64,000 nucleotides of DNA from Desulfovibrio sp. JC010 (GTDB taxonomy: Bacteria > Desulfobacterota > Desulfovibrionia > Desulfovibrionales > Desulfovibrionaceae). A program made the translations under genes and the position numbers. This document shows, piece by piece, positions 34,028-43,452 of this stretch; position 1 is the first letter of the stretch; each line of letters opens with the position of its first letter. The DNA is taken from the NCBI RefSeq assembly GCF_010470675.1, contig NZ_VOIQ01000015.1, positions 52,772-116,771 of the forward strand, written 5' to 3'. Below the pieces are notes generated by a model. The model made no database searches. It worked only from the letters and a program-made list of their open reading frames with translations, and was not told the origin of the DNA.

Positions 34028-34250
34028 GTCAATTCATCCCTGTATGAATGTAATACCGAAACCTTAGTTTATATGGCCCTTATGTTCAAGAGGAAATAGC
34101 TATCTGTTTAAAATAATGTGTAATGTAAGTGACAAAATTAAAGAAATAATCGATTGGATGTAGAATACTGTTTGAATTTTCAGCCAAGTGAGGTAATCTG
34201 TAAAGTAGGTTTGCCTTCATAATTAATCTGGATTTTCGATGAGGACGTGC

Positions 34251-35405
34251 ATGCACTCTGATAATTTGTTCGCAGATGATGAATTGCTCTTTTCCGGGGA
34301 GGAAGCAGAAGAGTCACGGTCGCGGCAGGCTGAGCCGTGGCGGGTGCTTATTGTCGATGATGAACCGGACGTGCATTCCATGACCAGAATGGTTCTCGGT
34401 GACTTTGAATTCGAGGCCAGGCCCCTTGATTTTACCAGTGCTCATTCAGGGGAGGAATCAATAGAAATATTGAAGGGAAATCCAGATTACGCGGTGGTTC
34501 TGCTTGATGTGGTAATGGAGACCAATACTGCAGGTCTGGACGTGGCCCGCCGGATCAGGAACGAGCTCAACAACCAGTTTATAAGAATTATCTTAAGGAC
34601 CGGGCAGCCCGGTTTCGCCCCGGAACACACGGTTATCACTGAGCTTGATATAAATGATTACTGGCAGAAGGCCGAGCTTACTTCTCGCAGGCTGACCACC
34701 TCAATGACCACTGCCCTGCGTTCTTACCGGGATCTGCACAAGATTGAGCTTAACCGGGAGAGTCTGGCTCAGATGGCCAAATCTGTGGCACACCAGATAC
34801 GTAACCGGACCATGACCATAAACGGTTTTGCTGGTCTTGCTTCGCGAAAGCTCGGACCGGATTCCGAAGTTTCGGAATATCTTGAAACCATTGCCCATGA
34901 AACAGCCCGGCTGGAAGAGATCGTAAAAAGTGTTTCCTCTTTTGCGTCTATAGATCATTGTGATCATTGTAGTTCAGAAATTTCAGATGTAGCGGAGAAG
35001 TCCATAGAGCTGTGCCGGGAGTATGCAAAAGAGTTGGGTAGGGATGTTTTTTTTGACATCGCTCTTACAGAGCAGACCATTGACGCCCGTCCGGATCTGC
35101 TGACCAAGGTCATAGTTGAGCTGTTGTCCAATGCGGTTTTTTTTGCAGATGAGCAGCAGCCTCGCGTAAAGATCAGTGCCAGGGTGGATGGCGATTTTTG
35201 CATGCTGGTGGTGGCGGATAACGGGGACTGCGTTGCAGAATCAGATTTGCCTTATATTTTCGACCCTTTCTATACAACCAGACCGGAGGCTGTAGGAATG
35301 GGATTAAGTATTGTAAATAGAATTACCAGCGGTTATAACTGGAGTGTGGACGTTTCCTGTTCGGATGAGGGGGGAGCTGTTTTTTCGGTGGCAATCCCTT
35401 TATGA
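34251..35405 (+). CDS. Response regulator-histidine kinase hybrid (REC-HK)
   Basis: The 384-residue cytoplasmic protein has a REC domain (about 25-150: VLIVDDEPDVHSMTRMVL, phospho-Asp in VVLLDVVMET, RIILRTGQPGFAPEH). A linker shared with the next gene leads to a HisKA-like segment (SVAHQIRNRTMTINGFAG) and an ATPase domain (LVVADNGDCVAES, FYTTRPEAVGMGLSIV). It may take phosphate from another kinase and alter its own activity. ATG 34251 is chosen because GAGG lies 6 nt upstream; ATG 34239 has no ribosome-binding site. It is 20 nt before a related REC/HD-GYP gene. Confidence 0.83.
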   Translation: MHSDNLFADDELLFSGEEAEESRSRQAEPWRVLIVDDEPDVHSMTRMVLGDFEFEARPLDFTSAHSGEESIEILKGNPDYAVVLLDVVMETNTAGLDVARRIRNELNNQFIRIILRTGQPGFAPEHTVITELDINDYWQKAELTSRRLTTSMTTALRSYRDLHKIELNRESLAQMAKSVAHQIRNRTMTINGFAGLASRKLGPDSEVSEYLETIAHETARLEEIVKSVSSFASIDHCDHCSSEISDVAEKSIELCREYAKELGRDVFFDIALTEQTIDARPDLLTKVIVELLSNAVFFADEQQPRVKISARVDGDFCMLVVADNGDCVAESDLPYIFDPFYTTRPEAVGMGLSIVNRITSGYNWSVDVSCSDEGGAVFSVAIPL

Positions 35406-35425
35406 TATTCAAGTGAGGTCAATGT

Positions 35426-36997
35426 ATGGTTGTGAGTTCGAATTCCGTTGATTGTGATGAGCTCCTTTTTGCGGATGAAACACCTGATGAAGGAATTGTA
35501 CGGAAAAGCAAAAATTGGAAAATTCTCATAGTTGATGACGAAGAGGACGTTCACAGCACGACTCGGCTTGTTCTGAGCGACTTTTCCTTTGAAGGTGCAG
35601 GGCTGGAGTTTTTGAGTGCCTATTCAGCTGAACAGGCTGTCTCTATTCTGAAAGAACACCCGGATGTGGCGGTTATCCTCCTTGATGTGGTCATGGAAAC
35701 CAACCATGCCGGCCTTGAACTCGTGCGGACTATCCGTGAAGAGATGAAAAACAATATGGTCCGCATCATTCTGCGTACCGGGCAGCCGGGACAGGCACCG
35801 GAACGGCAGGTGATTATCGAATATGATATCAATGATTACAAGCACAAGGCGGAACTTACCGCCCAGCGACTTTTCACCTCGGTGCTTTCCGCGTTGCGTT
35901 CATACAGGGATCTGCAGGTAATTGAGCAGAACCGTAAAGGGCTCAAGCATATCATTGAAGCCTCAGGCAGTCTTTTTCAGCAGCAATCTGTCAGCCGACT
36001 TGCCCAAGGGGTGCTTACACAGGTCATTTCTCTTATAGGGTTGCGCGATTCAGTTTATATAGAAGGTGACGGGGTTGCTGTTACCAGTCCCGATCATGAT
36101 GATATGCGAATTATTGCTTCCACGGGAAAATATTCCCAGTGCAGTGCCTCCGTTGAAGATTGTCCGGTTATTTCCCAGCAGACAAAAGAACAATTGAATA
36201 CCGTGCGTGAAAAAGGGTGCGGATGTTTTACAGATAATGATTACATTGGCTATCTGCCCACGCATCAACATGGTTCCCATCTTCTGTATGTGGAGAATTG
36301 CGGTAATGAATTCAACGAGCAGGATGAAGACCTGTTGCGGATTTTTTCCGATAACGTCGGCGTAGCCTTTGATAATATTTACCTGAATCAGGAGATTCTG
36401 GACACCCAGAAGGAAATAGTGCGCATGCTCGGCGAGGTGGTGGAGTTCCGGTCCAAGGAAACAGCCTTTCATGTCATCCGGGTTTCGGAAATTGCCCGTA
36501 TTCTGGGTATGGCTGTCGGCCTTGATCCGGTAAAGGTCGATGAGCTTTATTATGCGTCTCCAATGCATGATGTGGGTAAAATCGGCATCCCGGATTCCAT
36601 ACTGCTTAAGCCGGGAAAGCTGACTGATAATGAAATGGAGATAATGCGTACCCACACTGAAATCGGGTACAATATTCTGCGCGCCAGCAACCGTAAACTT
36701 CTTAAAGCAGCGGCAACAATCGCCCATGAGCACCATGAGTACTGGGACGGCTCCGGTTATCCGCAGGGGTTGAAGGGTAATGAGATCAGTATGGCCGGGC
36801 GCATCATCTGCATCACCGATGTTTTTGATGCCTTGTGCAGTGACCGGGTCTATAAAGAAGCGTGGGAAGTTGATCGGGCACTGGAATTTTTAAAGTCCAA
36901 CAGGGAAACAATGTTCGACCCTGATCTGGTGGACCTTTTCTTCGATAATCTGGAGAAGATTATGGAGGTCAGGGATAAGTATCGAGATGTTTTTTAA
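35426..36997 (+). CDS. REC-DUF3369-HD-GYP response regulator (c-di-GMP phosphodiesterase)
   Basis: The 523-residue protein has a REC domain (KILIVDDEEDVHSTTRLVLS, VILLDVVMET, RIILRTGQPGQAPERQVI) and a DUF3369/GAF-like middle (about 170-335). The C-terminal HD-GYP domain has intact ligands: SPMHDVGKIGIPDSI, RTHTEIGYNIL, AHEHHEYWDGSGYPQGLKG. HD-GYP enzymes hydrolyse cyclic di-GMP. The REC and linker are close to those of the preceding gene, so the pair arose by duplication with different outputs. Terminator follows at 37000. Confidence 0.88.
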   Translation: MVVSSNSVDCDELLFADETPDEGIVRKSKNWKILIVDDEEDVHSTTRLVLSDFSFEGAGLEFLSAYSAEQAVSILKEHPDVAVILLDVVMETNHAGLELVRTIREEMKNNMVRIILRTGQPGQAPERQVIIEYDINDYKHKAELTAQRLFTSVLSALRSYRDLQVIEQNRKGLKHIIEASGSLFQQQSVSRLAQGVLTQVISLIGLRDSVYIEGDGVAVTSPDHDDMRIIASTGKYSQCSASVEDCPVISQQTKEQLNTVREKGCGCFTDNDYIGYLPTHQHGSHLLYVENCGNEFNEQDEDLLRIFSDNVGVAFDNIYLNQEILDTQKEIVRMLGEVVEFRSKETAFHVIRVSEIARILGMAVGLDPVKVDELYYASPMHDVGKIGIPDSILLKPGKLTDNEMEIMRTHTEIGYNILRASNRKLLKAAATIAHEHHEYWDGSGYPQGLKGNEISMAGRIICITDVFDALCSDRVYKEAWEVDRALEFLKSNRETMFDPDLVDLFFDNLEKIMEVRDKYRDVF

Positions 36998-36999
36998 GT

Positions 37000-37030
37000 A
37001 AAAAGGGGAGCCGAGCGGCTCCCCTTTTTT
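37000..37030 (+). terminator. Terminator after the HD-GYP gene
   Basis: Stem AAAAGGGGAGCC / GGCTCCCCTTTT with a GAGC loop and T-rich tail; probably also used by plsY on the other strand. Confidence 0.88.
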
Positions 37031-37041
37031 ATTGCATTCTT

Positions 37042-37629
37042 TTATTTCTTTTTCTTCCAGGAATTTTCTTCGCCTTTGGCGAGGCGTCTGATGTTTTCCC
37101 GGTGGGTCCAAAAGAGAAGCACGGTCATGCCGCAGGCCAGCGGGACCATGCCGATGGAGCCTGTTACCAGAGTAAAGAAGGGCAGGGCCACGGCAAAGGT
37201 GAGGGAACCCATGGAAACAAATCCGGAAAGTCCGATTACGGCCAGCAGGAAGATGATGGAGTAGAGTGTTGCTACTGGAGCCAGCGCAAAGAATACACCG
37301 ATGGTAGTGGCAACTGCTTTGCCGCCTTTCATATCAAGAAAGATGGAGAAGACATGTCCGAGAACTGCCGCAGCGGCCACGAGGGAGATGAAAATCCAGT
37401 TGTGGCTGTACTGGCAGGCCATGAGTACCGGAATGAAGCCCTTGGCTACATCCAGAACCAGCGCGGCTACGCCGTACTTGAATCCACAGAGGCGGGCCAC
37501 ATTGGTGGCACCGGTGCTTTTGCTGCCCTCGGTGCGAATGTCGCAGTTGCAGCAGATCTTGCCGATGAAAAGTCCGAAGGGGATTGATCCCAGAAAATAA
37601 GCGAAAACCAGCCAGAATATCCAGAGCAT
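37042..37629 (-). CDS. plsY: Glycerol-3-phosphate acyltransferase PlsY
   Basis: The 195-residue integral membrane protein begins with FAYFLGSIPFGLFIGK and has the catalytic loop RTEGSKSTGATNVAR and DVAKGFIPVL, then FLDMKGGKAVATTIGVFFAL, all standard PlsY motifs. It transfers an acyl group from acyl-phosphate to glycerol-3-phosphate, the first step of phospholipid synthesis. Five membrane helices fit. The C-terminus is lysine-rich. It lies downstream of the RNase gene after a 106-bp gap. Confidence 0.92.
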   Translation of the reverse strand: MLWIFWLVFAYFLGSIPFGLFIGKICCNCDIRTEGSKSTGATNVARLCGFKYGVAALVLDVAKGFIPVLMACQYSHNWIFISLVAAAAVLGHVFSIFLDMKGGKAVATTIGVFFALAPVATLYSIIFLLAVIGLSGFVSMGSLTFAVALPFFTLVTGSIGMVPLACGMTVLLFWTHRENIRRLAKGEENSWKKKK

Positions 37630-37735
37630 GCGCTAACTCCTTAAAGTCTTTTTTTCGTTTTAAAAACCGAAATTACATATATGCTAATTCCCGGCAAAAT
37701 AACAGCCGGAAATAAGCATCTCCTCTCCTTGAAAA

Positions 37736-39799
37736 TTATTCTTCCATGGCTTCCACAACCCGCAGTTCATTGGTCAGGGGGTCGATTTTGTTGAAGCGAA
37801 TCTGGAATCCCTGTCCGGGGTACAGTTTATCTCCCAGCATGGGGCGGGGGACACGTACGTTGATCTGGATTTCGGGCATAGCCAGTGTTGCCAGCGGGCC
37901 GTTATCATCTACAACAACAGCATGGTGCCAGCTTTTCCTGTTCTGGGCCAGATAGAGCAGCTTCCAGTAACGCGGTCTGAAGCGTTGAATTTTTATTACC
38001 GACTGCAAACGTAATTGCAGGCTGTCGGCAATTGCCTTCAGTTCATCCGCATCCCACTTGGGTTGTTCTTCCACAAGATAATGGCAGAGTTGGGCCATGT
38101 TCAGGAAATCCGCATAACGGCGCAGAGGCGAAGTTATAGGGCTGTATCCGGTCACCGCCAGTGTGGCGTGTTTTTTCGGGGTGGTATCCATCTGCGGGGG
38201 AACCATCTGGCGGACCCGCATGAAAATTTCGTGCGGCTCGGTTACTATTCCGCTCAGGTCCGAGGGCAGGGCAATGTCCTGCGTGCGGTAAAGCAGTGGA
38301 AATCCGCGGTCTTCCGCAAACTTACCCAGACCGGAGTTGGCGAGGATCATGAATTCGCTGATGATCTGGTCCGCGCGGGTTGTGTTTTCCTTGGAAGACA
38401 TGATCACCTTGGTCTGCTGCGGCCAGCCTTCAAGTGAAAGTTCCGGTTCCGGTCTGCGGATGACAATTGCCCCGTGTTTGATGCGTTCCTGCAGCAGTTT
38501 TTCTGAAAGCTCGTAAGCAAGAGCCATTTCGTCGTCACTGCCTTCTTCAAGCATCTGCTCCACTGCCAGATAGGTGGAGTTGTCGGTGATTTTTACCCAG
38601 CCGTTGTGGGGAGTGACCGATTGCAGGATTCCATGCTCGTCAAGCTCGAAAGTTGTGAGCAGTGCCGGACGAATCTCCCCGGCAAAAAGACTGAGTGAGC
38701 CGATACCGAGGGCTTCCGGCAGCATATGGCTGGTGCCTTCGGGCAGGTAAACGCTTGTGCCGCGATTCATGACCGCCTGATCAAGTTCGGATCCGAAATT
38801 CCAGTCCATGCAGGGCCGGGCAAGGGCTATGGTCAGGGTGTAACCGCCGTCCTCACGCTTTTTGAGGTTGAAGGCATCGTCAATATCTTTGGTGGTGGCG
38901 GCGTCAATGGAGCGCATGGGCAGGGGGCAGGGATCGCCCGCTTTGGTTTCCACCGCCTCGGTAATACGTTCAATTTCCGCTTTGTGTTTTGCTGCCCAGC
39001 TGTCATCAAAGGCATACTCAGCTTCATCCAGCAGATAGTTGTGATGCGGATGCACAATGCCCCAGCCCTGTGCCAGCAGGAGTGGCAGGTGAGGGTGATC
39101 GGGCAGACCTTTGCGTAGGGCGGACCACATTTTGTTGGATTTATCTTCATTCAGACCGGAAATACGGTCCATGAGGAAAGATCTCAATCCGTGTGCTATT
39201 TCATCGGACATGTCCGGAATCTGGTCCGGTCTGATTTTTCCGCCGGATTCCCGGGCGGTCCATATCTTTTTGAATAACTCCTGCCCGGTACTCATGATTT
39301 CTTCATGGGCCTTTTCTTCGGCCTGTTGCTGCAGGCGGAGTTCGACTTTTTCCTGAGTGTAGATGGTGAATTCGGGCGGCTGAAATTTGAAATGGGTCTT
39401 GGCTGCGATCATGGCCCGGCCAAGGGCGGAAATCTGGTCGGCATCGGGATTTTCCCAAAGCAGCCCTGCAAACCAGTCCAGCGGTGCTTTTTCCACTTCT
39501 CCCTGCGCCAGTTCCCATATTTCCATGGTATCCAGCCCGGCCTGCAGTTCGCCCCGTTTTTCCTGATGGGCAACCATATGGTCGAGCATTTCCTGCCGGG
39601 AGGCGGAAGCGGAATACTGCGGTCCGATCCACGGAAGAACCCGTGCCGCAGGCATCTTGGTTTCGCGTTTGTTGATGGTGTAAAGTTTCAGCTTTCCGGA
39701 CTGTTCTTCCATGACAAAAGCCAGCTGCGGCTGGTTGCCGTGCATGAATTCTACAATATTTCCGGGCGCTACGTAACGTCCATCCTTGAATAGGGACAT
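37736..39799 (-). CDS. RNase II/R-family 3'-5' exoribonuclease
   Basis: The 687-residue protein has a divergent N-terminal region, then the RNB catalytic domain with MRSIDAATTKDIDDAFNLK (four Asp metal ligands), MNRGTSVYLPEGTSHMLPEA, YSPITSPLRRYADFLNMAQL and a C-terminal S1-like beta barrel. The family degrades RNA processively from the 3' end. The N-terminus is not the usual RNase R cold-shock pair, so I do not name it rnr. ATG 39799 has GGAAGGA before it; an upstream start at 39868 would lack one. Confidence 0.82.
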   Translation of the reverse strand: MSLFKDGRYVAPGNIVEFMHGNQPQLAFVMEEQSGKLKLYTINKRETKMPAARVLPWIGPQYSASASRQEMLDHMVAHQEKRGELQAGLDTMEIWELAQGEVEKAPLDWFAGLLWENPDADQISALGRAMIAAKTHFKFQPPEFTIYTQEKVELRLQQQAEEKAHEEIMSTGQELFKKIWTARESGGKIRPDQIPDMSDEIAHGLRSFLMDRISGLNEDKSNKMWSALRKGLPDHPHLPLLLAQGWGIVHPHHNYLLDEAEYAFDDSWAAKHKAEIERITEAVETKAGDPCPLPMRSIDAATTKDIDDAFNLKKREDGGYTLTIALARPCMDWNFGSELDQAVMNRGTSVYLPEGTSHMLPEALGIGSLSLFAGEIRPALLTTFELDEHGILQSVTPHNGWVKITDNSTYLAVEQMLEEGSDDEMALAYELSEKLLQERIKHGAIVIRRPEPELSLEGWPQQTKVIMSSKENTTRADQIISEFMILANSGLGKFAEDRGFPLLYRTQDIALPSDLSGIVTEPHEIFMRVRQMVPPQMDTTPKKHATLAVTGYSPITSPLRRYADFLNMAQLCHYLVEEQPKWDADELKAIADSLQLRLQSVIKIQRFRPRYWKLLYLAQNRKSWHHAVVVDDNGPLATLAMPEIQINVRVPRPMLGDKLYPGQGFQIRFNKIDPLTNELRVVEAMEE

Positions 39800-39902
39800 G
39801 TAAATCCTTCCGGGAACACCTGTGTTTGCCGATACAGTAAACGTTTCCCGCAATCCGTCCGCTCGCAATCAGACGGAGAAATGTTCAAACTTGCTTAGTC
39901 TT

Positions 39903-39943
39903 AAAAAAATAAACCCCGAATGTCTTTCGTCCAGACATCCGGG
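39903..39943 (-). terminator. Terminator downstream of AICAR transformylase gene
   Basis: On the minus strand the stem CCCGGATGTCT / AGACATTCGGG (one mismatch) is followed by a T-rich tail with seven consecutive T. Confidence 0.75.
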
Positions 39944-40012
39944 CATTCTTAACATAAATGTTTAATTATTGAAATGGCAGGCCTGCGCTAAAATTTTGTC
40001 AATTTAATATAC

Positions 40013-40183
40013 GAAGCGGCGAAGCCAACTAAAAGGTTTTGATTCGCCACGTCCTGTGGCTCACCCATGCGGGGCGTTGTCTTTTAGTCACCGTCCAAAT
40101 CTGCTTTCCTGCAGATTTGTGAAAGGGGGAGTCCAGAGGGGGAAAACTTTTGCAAAAGTTTTCCCCCTCTGGCCGCCGGAGGC
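40013..40183 (+). repeat. Dispersed palindromic repeat, copy B (long type)
   Basis: Starts with GCGGCGAAGCC...CTAAAAGG, contains the small hairpin AAATCTGC/GCAGATTT, then a 16-bp palindrome AGAGGGGGAAAACTTT / AAAGTTTTCCCCCTCT (40135-40170), and ends GCCGCCGGAGGC 5 nt from the purH stop codon. Confidence 0.78.
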
Positions 40184-40188
40184 AAATT

Positions 40189-41463
40189 TTAATGCTTAAA
40201 AGAACGCTGTCCGGTGAAGACCATGGCGACCTGCGGGGAGGCTTCGTTGGTAGCCTGAATCACTTCGTGGTCGCGGATGGAACCGCCGGGCTGGGCGATG
40301 GCGGTGATACCCTGCGCCATGCACAGGTCCACGCCGTCGCGGAAGGGGAAGAAACCGTCGGAAACCAGCACGGAACCTTTGAGTCCGCCTTTGGCTTCCA
40401 CTGCGGCCTGTTCGATCTCGGCGAGATCCTTGGCAGCCTGTTCGTCCTTGAGGGCTTTCAGCTTCAGCTCGAAAAGGGACATCTGGAATTTTTCAAAGCA
40501 GAGTCCGTCAGCGTACTTGATGCGTGCCTTGGTTACTGCCAGCTCAACGCAGCCAACGCGGTCCTGCTCACCTGTGCCGATGGCGGTTGTTACGCCGTCT
40601 TTGGCAAAAATCACAGAGTTTGAGGTAACACCTGCTTCAACTGCCCATGCGAAAAGCATGTCGTCCGTTTCCTGCTTGGAAGGAGCACGGGAGGAGAAGG
40701 TGGAGCCGTCTTTTTCAGCTGTTGCGGGGATGAAATCTTCAGCATCGAGAATGCGGTTGCGGAAAGAGAACTGCACAACCATGCCGCCGTCCATGAGAGA
40801 TTTAACGTCGAGGAAAGGCTGACCGAGCATCTTTTCCAGATCGGCAATGCCGGGAATCTGGAGAATTCGCAGGTTCTTGCGTTTCTGGAGAACTTCGAGA
40901 GTTCCTTTTTCAAAAGAGGGAGCCGCAACAACTTCAAAATATGCACTGTCTACAACTTCAGCCGCTTCCATGGTGAAGGGGCGGTTTACTACGATGGCTC
41001 CGCCGAAAGCTGCGATACGGTCAGCCTGAAAAGCGTTACGCAGGGCTACTCCCACGCCTTCTTCGGACCATGCCGCGCCGCAGGGGTTGTTGTGCTTGAG
41101 GATAACAGCCGCAGGCTTGGCGGTAAGGTACTGCAGGATGTTCAGAGCGTTGTCCACATCGGTCAGGTTGGTCTTGCCGGGATGTTTACCCGCCTGAATC
41201 ATGTGTTCTTCGGTGAGTGCGGAAACAAGTCCCTGCCCTTCACCGCGAAATTTGATGCCGTCGTATTCGAGGCCGCCGGAAACCAGCTCGTAAAGTGCTG
41301 CGGGCTGATCGGGGTTTTCACCGTAGCGAAGGCCCTTTGTTTCGCCGTCGATTTCCCAGGTGCGTTTTTTGAAGGTCAGCTTCTGGTCGCCGAGGGTAAC
41401 GGTCATGTCAGCGGGAAAAGGGTCCTGCTGCAGGGTTTTGTACATCTTTTTAAGATCACTCAT
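40189..41463 (-). CDS. purH: Stand-alone AICAR transformylase (PurH C-terminal half)
   Basis: The 424-residue protein matches only the formyltransferase half of PurH: LRYGENPDQPAALYEL, ILKHNNPCGAAWSEEG, DRIAAFGGAIVVNRPF, and QPGGSIRDHEVIQATNE at the C-terminus. The N-terminal IMP cyclohydrolase (MGS-like) domain is absent. The enzyme adds a formyl group from 10-formyl-THF to AICAR. ATG 41463 has GGAG 7 nt upstream; longer readings have none. Cyclization to IMP must be encoded elsewhere. Separate domains are known in some bacteria and archaea. Confidence 0.87.
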   Translation of the reverse strand: MSDLKKMYKTLQQDPFPADMTVTLGDQKLTFKKRTWEIDGETKGLRYGENPDQPAALYELVSGGLEYDGIKFRGEGQGLVSALTEEHMIQAGKHPGKTNLTDVDNALNILQYLTAKPAAVILKHNNPCGAAWSEEGVGVALRNAFQADRIAAFGGAIVVNRPFTMEAAEVVDSAYFEVVAAPSFEKGTLEVLQKRKNLRILQIPGIADLEKMLGQPFLDVKSLMDGGMVVQFSFRNRILDAEDFIPATAEKDGSTFSSRAPSKQETDDMLFAWAVEAGVTSNSVIFAKDGVTTAIGTGEQDRVGCVELAVTKARIKYADGLCFEKFQMSLFELKLKALKDEQAAKDLAEIEQAAVEAKGGLKGSVLVSDGFFPFRDGVDLCMAQGITAIAQPGGSIRDHEVIQATNEASPQVAMVFTGQRSFKH

Positions 41464-41640
41464 AGTTGTTCTCCGTGAGTTGTTGCCTTGTGGTACGCCG
41501 CTCATAGCACACCCTTTTGCGGCGGGCAATTTTGAATTGCGGTCCCAGCAATCTTTTTGTAGGTTGATTTTGATCAAGTGCGCGGGAAAAGCACAATTTT
41601 TTGTCTAAGTTCCGTCGCCATCAGTTTATCGGGAGAATAT

Positions 41641-42030
41641 ATGTCAGAAGGTTATATGGAAAAGGCCCTGTTGAAATTGGCCAAGCAGCTTAATGCCTAT
41701 GATGAGGCATCACTTACGGAATTATGGAACAAGTATGAAGCTGAAGTGGCCGAATTCGAACCCACCCGCAAGTGGGAGGAAGCCGCAGTTGTATTCGGAA
41801 TGATACAGGCTGTGAGGCTTAAAAACCAGCTTTTTAATTATCACTGGGCCCAGACAGCAGGACCGGAATCCATGTCCCCGCGCCCGGACTTCATCCCCGG
41901 TAAGGGAGAGGATGAGCTCTTCGGAGGAAAGCCGCAAGGCTCCGGCGGCGGATCAATCGGGAGTGGTTCCGGTGGTTCTTCCGGCAAGGGGAGCAAGGTA
42001 ATTCGCCTCCAGCCCCGGAAGGATAGCTAG
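41641..42030 (+). CDS. Conserved-looking hypothetical protein with Gly/Ser-rich tail
   Basis: The 129-residue protein starts at ATG 41641 after GGGAG. Residues 1-75 are helical and acidic (GYMEKALLKLAKQLNAYDEA, LWNKYEAEVAEFEPTRKWEE), followed by FNYHWAQTAG. The last 35 residues are a flexible Gly/Ser tail with a basic end. Its 3' 78 nt overlap the end of mltF on the other strand, so the low-complexity tail may partly reflect that overlap. No family recognised; it looks cytoplasmic. Confidence 0.58.
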   Translation: MSEGYMEKALLKLAKQLNAYDEASLTELWNKYEAEVAEFEPTRKWEEAAVVFGMIQAVRLKNQLFNYHWAQTAGPESMSPRPDFIPGKGEDELFGGKPQGSGGGSIGSGSGGSSGKGSKVIRLQPRKDS

Positions 42031-43452
42031 CCCGTTCATAATATAATAGTAATAGCGAATGCTATCTACGTAATCCACGGCTTCATACCCACGTGTGTAG
42101 CCGTGTTTTGTTTTTGAATGGTATTTGGGCCGGGTCAGCAGCGGGAAAACCTGCTTGAGTGAACGCCATGTTCCCGGATGCTTGCTGGTGTACTTGGCAA
42201 TATCAATGGCATCGTAAACATGCCCCAGGCCCTGATTGTAGGCCGCAAGGGTGAAAAGCCAGCGATCCCAGCCGTCCACATCCCGACTTTCCAGTTTATC
42301 CCAGAGAAATCTTAAATAACGCGCACCGCCGTTAATGGCCTGCCGCGGGTCCAGCCTGCTTGTTAATCCTAAAAGTTGCGCGGTATCGTTGGTCAGCTGC
42401 ATCAGCCCGCGAACCCCGGTTTTGCTGCGTGCAAAAGGATCAAAGCGTGATTCCTGATACATGACCGCAGTCAGGAGCAGCGGATCAATGTTGTATTTCC
42501 CGGCAGACTTGATGATGTAGTTGTGGTAAATGGGCAGCTTTTCACGGATATCCTTACGCAGGGAGTAGAGATCGTAAAAATCAGTTTCTTCAGGGATGAA
42601 ACCGAAATATTTTTCCTGCAGGTCCTCCAGCGTTCCATTGGTCGTCACCAGATGCCAGTAATCTTCAACGGCCTGACCTAGACCGTGTACATCTTCGCGC
42701 ATGTACCACCTGTATTCAAGGTCATCCCCGAAATGGTCCGTAATCCTGAGTTTATGCAGAAATGGCCGGACAGGTTTGAACGTACCGGATTCCACCAGAT
42801 GGAAGCGCATGGTTTTATTGTTGTTGTATTGCAGCAGCGGTTCCAGATGGCTGGAGTTTTCACCGCTGATAATTGTGGGAGTACATCCCAGCTGTTCGCT
42901 CAGGCTGTTGAAAGTTTTTTTCAGACCTGAATGCTCAGGAATAAATACATTCTGGTCACAGAGCTCGAAGGGGGTGCGCAGTTCAAATTTGCGGATATGA
43001 TGCAGCATGGCTGCCGGGTTTTGCTCATAGACCGGTCCTTTGATTAACGGGGTGCTGGTCGAATTCAGGTCCGGGTTAAATCCCGTGGCCAGCATGATAT
43101 CAGCTTTCCCTTTGGTCAGGGCTTCAAATGCCAGAGCGTGGGTCGGGTAAGCCTTGATATCCAGTTCAGTCCCGGCGTAATCTACGAATTCATCCACCAG
43201 TTCCCGCTCAAATCCTGGACCCCAAGGAGACAGCTTTGGAAAAACCCGTTCAATGTCTACAGCAGCCACTCTGATGGTGGCGGGCAGGGGAATGTGGTGT
43301 TTTACCGAATAAATGTAATAAAAAAAGGAGAATAACGCCAAGTACACAACAATATTGAAAATATGTTGTGAAAAAAGTATCAAAATACCCGTTTTTGGGT
43401 CATTTAATTTACTTTGATGTATTGACATTTCCCCAAAAGATTTTTTACGCAT
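41953..43452 (-). CDS. mltF: Membrane-bound lytic transglycosylase F
   Basis: The 499-residue protein has one membrane segment (ILILFSQHIFNIVVYLALF), a family-3 solute-binding-like domain (about 60-305: TIRVAAVDIERVFPKLSP) and a C-terminal SLT domain. The SLT catalytic Glu is in AVMYQESRFDPFARSKTGVR, followed by GLMQLTNDTAQLLGL and AAYNQGLGHVYDA. It cleaves peptidoglycan glycan strands to 1,6-anhydromuropeptides at the membrane. ATG 43452 is preferred; GTG 43488 has no ribosome-binding site. It overlaps the convergent gene at 41641-42030 by 78 nt. Confidence 0.87.
   Translation of the reverse strand: MRKKSFGEMSIHQSKLNDPKTGILILFSQHIFNIVVYLALFSFFYYIYSVKHHIPLPATIRVAAVDIERVFPKLSPWGPGFERELVDEFVDYAGTELDIKAYPTHALAFEALTKGKADIMLATGFNPDLNSTSTPLIKGPVYEQNPAAMLHHIRKFELRTPFELCDQNVFIPEHSGLKKTFNSLSEQLGCTPTIISGENSSHLEPLLQYNNNKTMRFHLVESGTFKPVRPFLHKLRITDHFGDDLEYRWYMREDVHGLGQAVEDYWHLVTTNGTLEDLQEKYFGFIPEETDFYDLYSLRKDIREKLPIYHNYIIKSAGKYNIDPLLLTAVMYQESRFDPFARSKTGVRGLMQLTNDTAQLLGLTSRLDPRQAINGGARYLRFLWDKLESRDVDGWDRWLFTLAAYNQGLGHVYDAIDIAKYTSKHPGTWRSLKQVFPLLTRPKYHSKTKHGYTRGYEAVDYVDSIRYYYYIMNGLAILPGLEANYLAPLAGRTTGTTPD

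Larger units (their letters stand above)
39800..40188. other. Intergenic region with terminator and long-type repeat
   Basis: This 389-bp gap has the purH terminator (39903-39943, minus strand) and a long palindromic repeat (copy B, 40013-40183). It otherwise holds no ORF. Confidence 0.7.
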
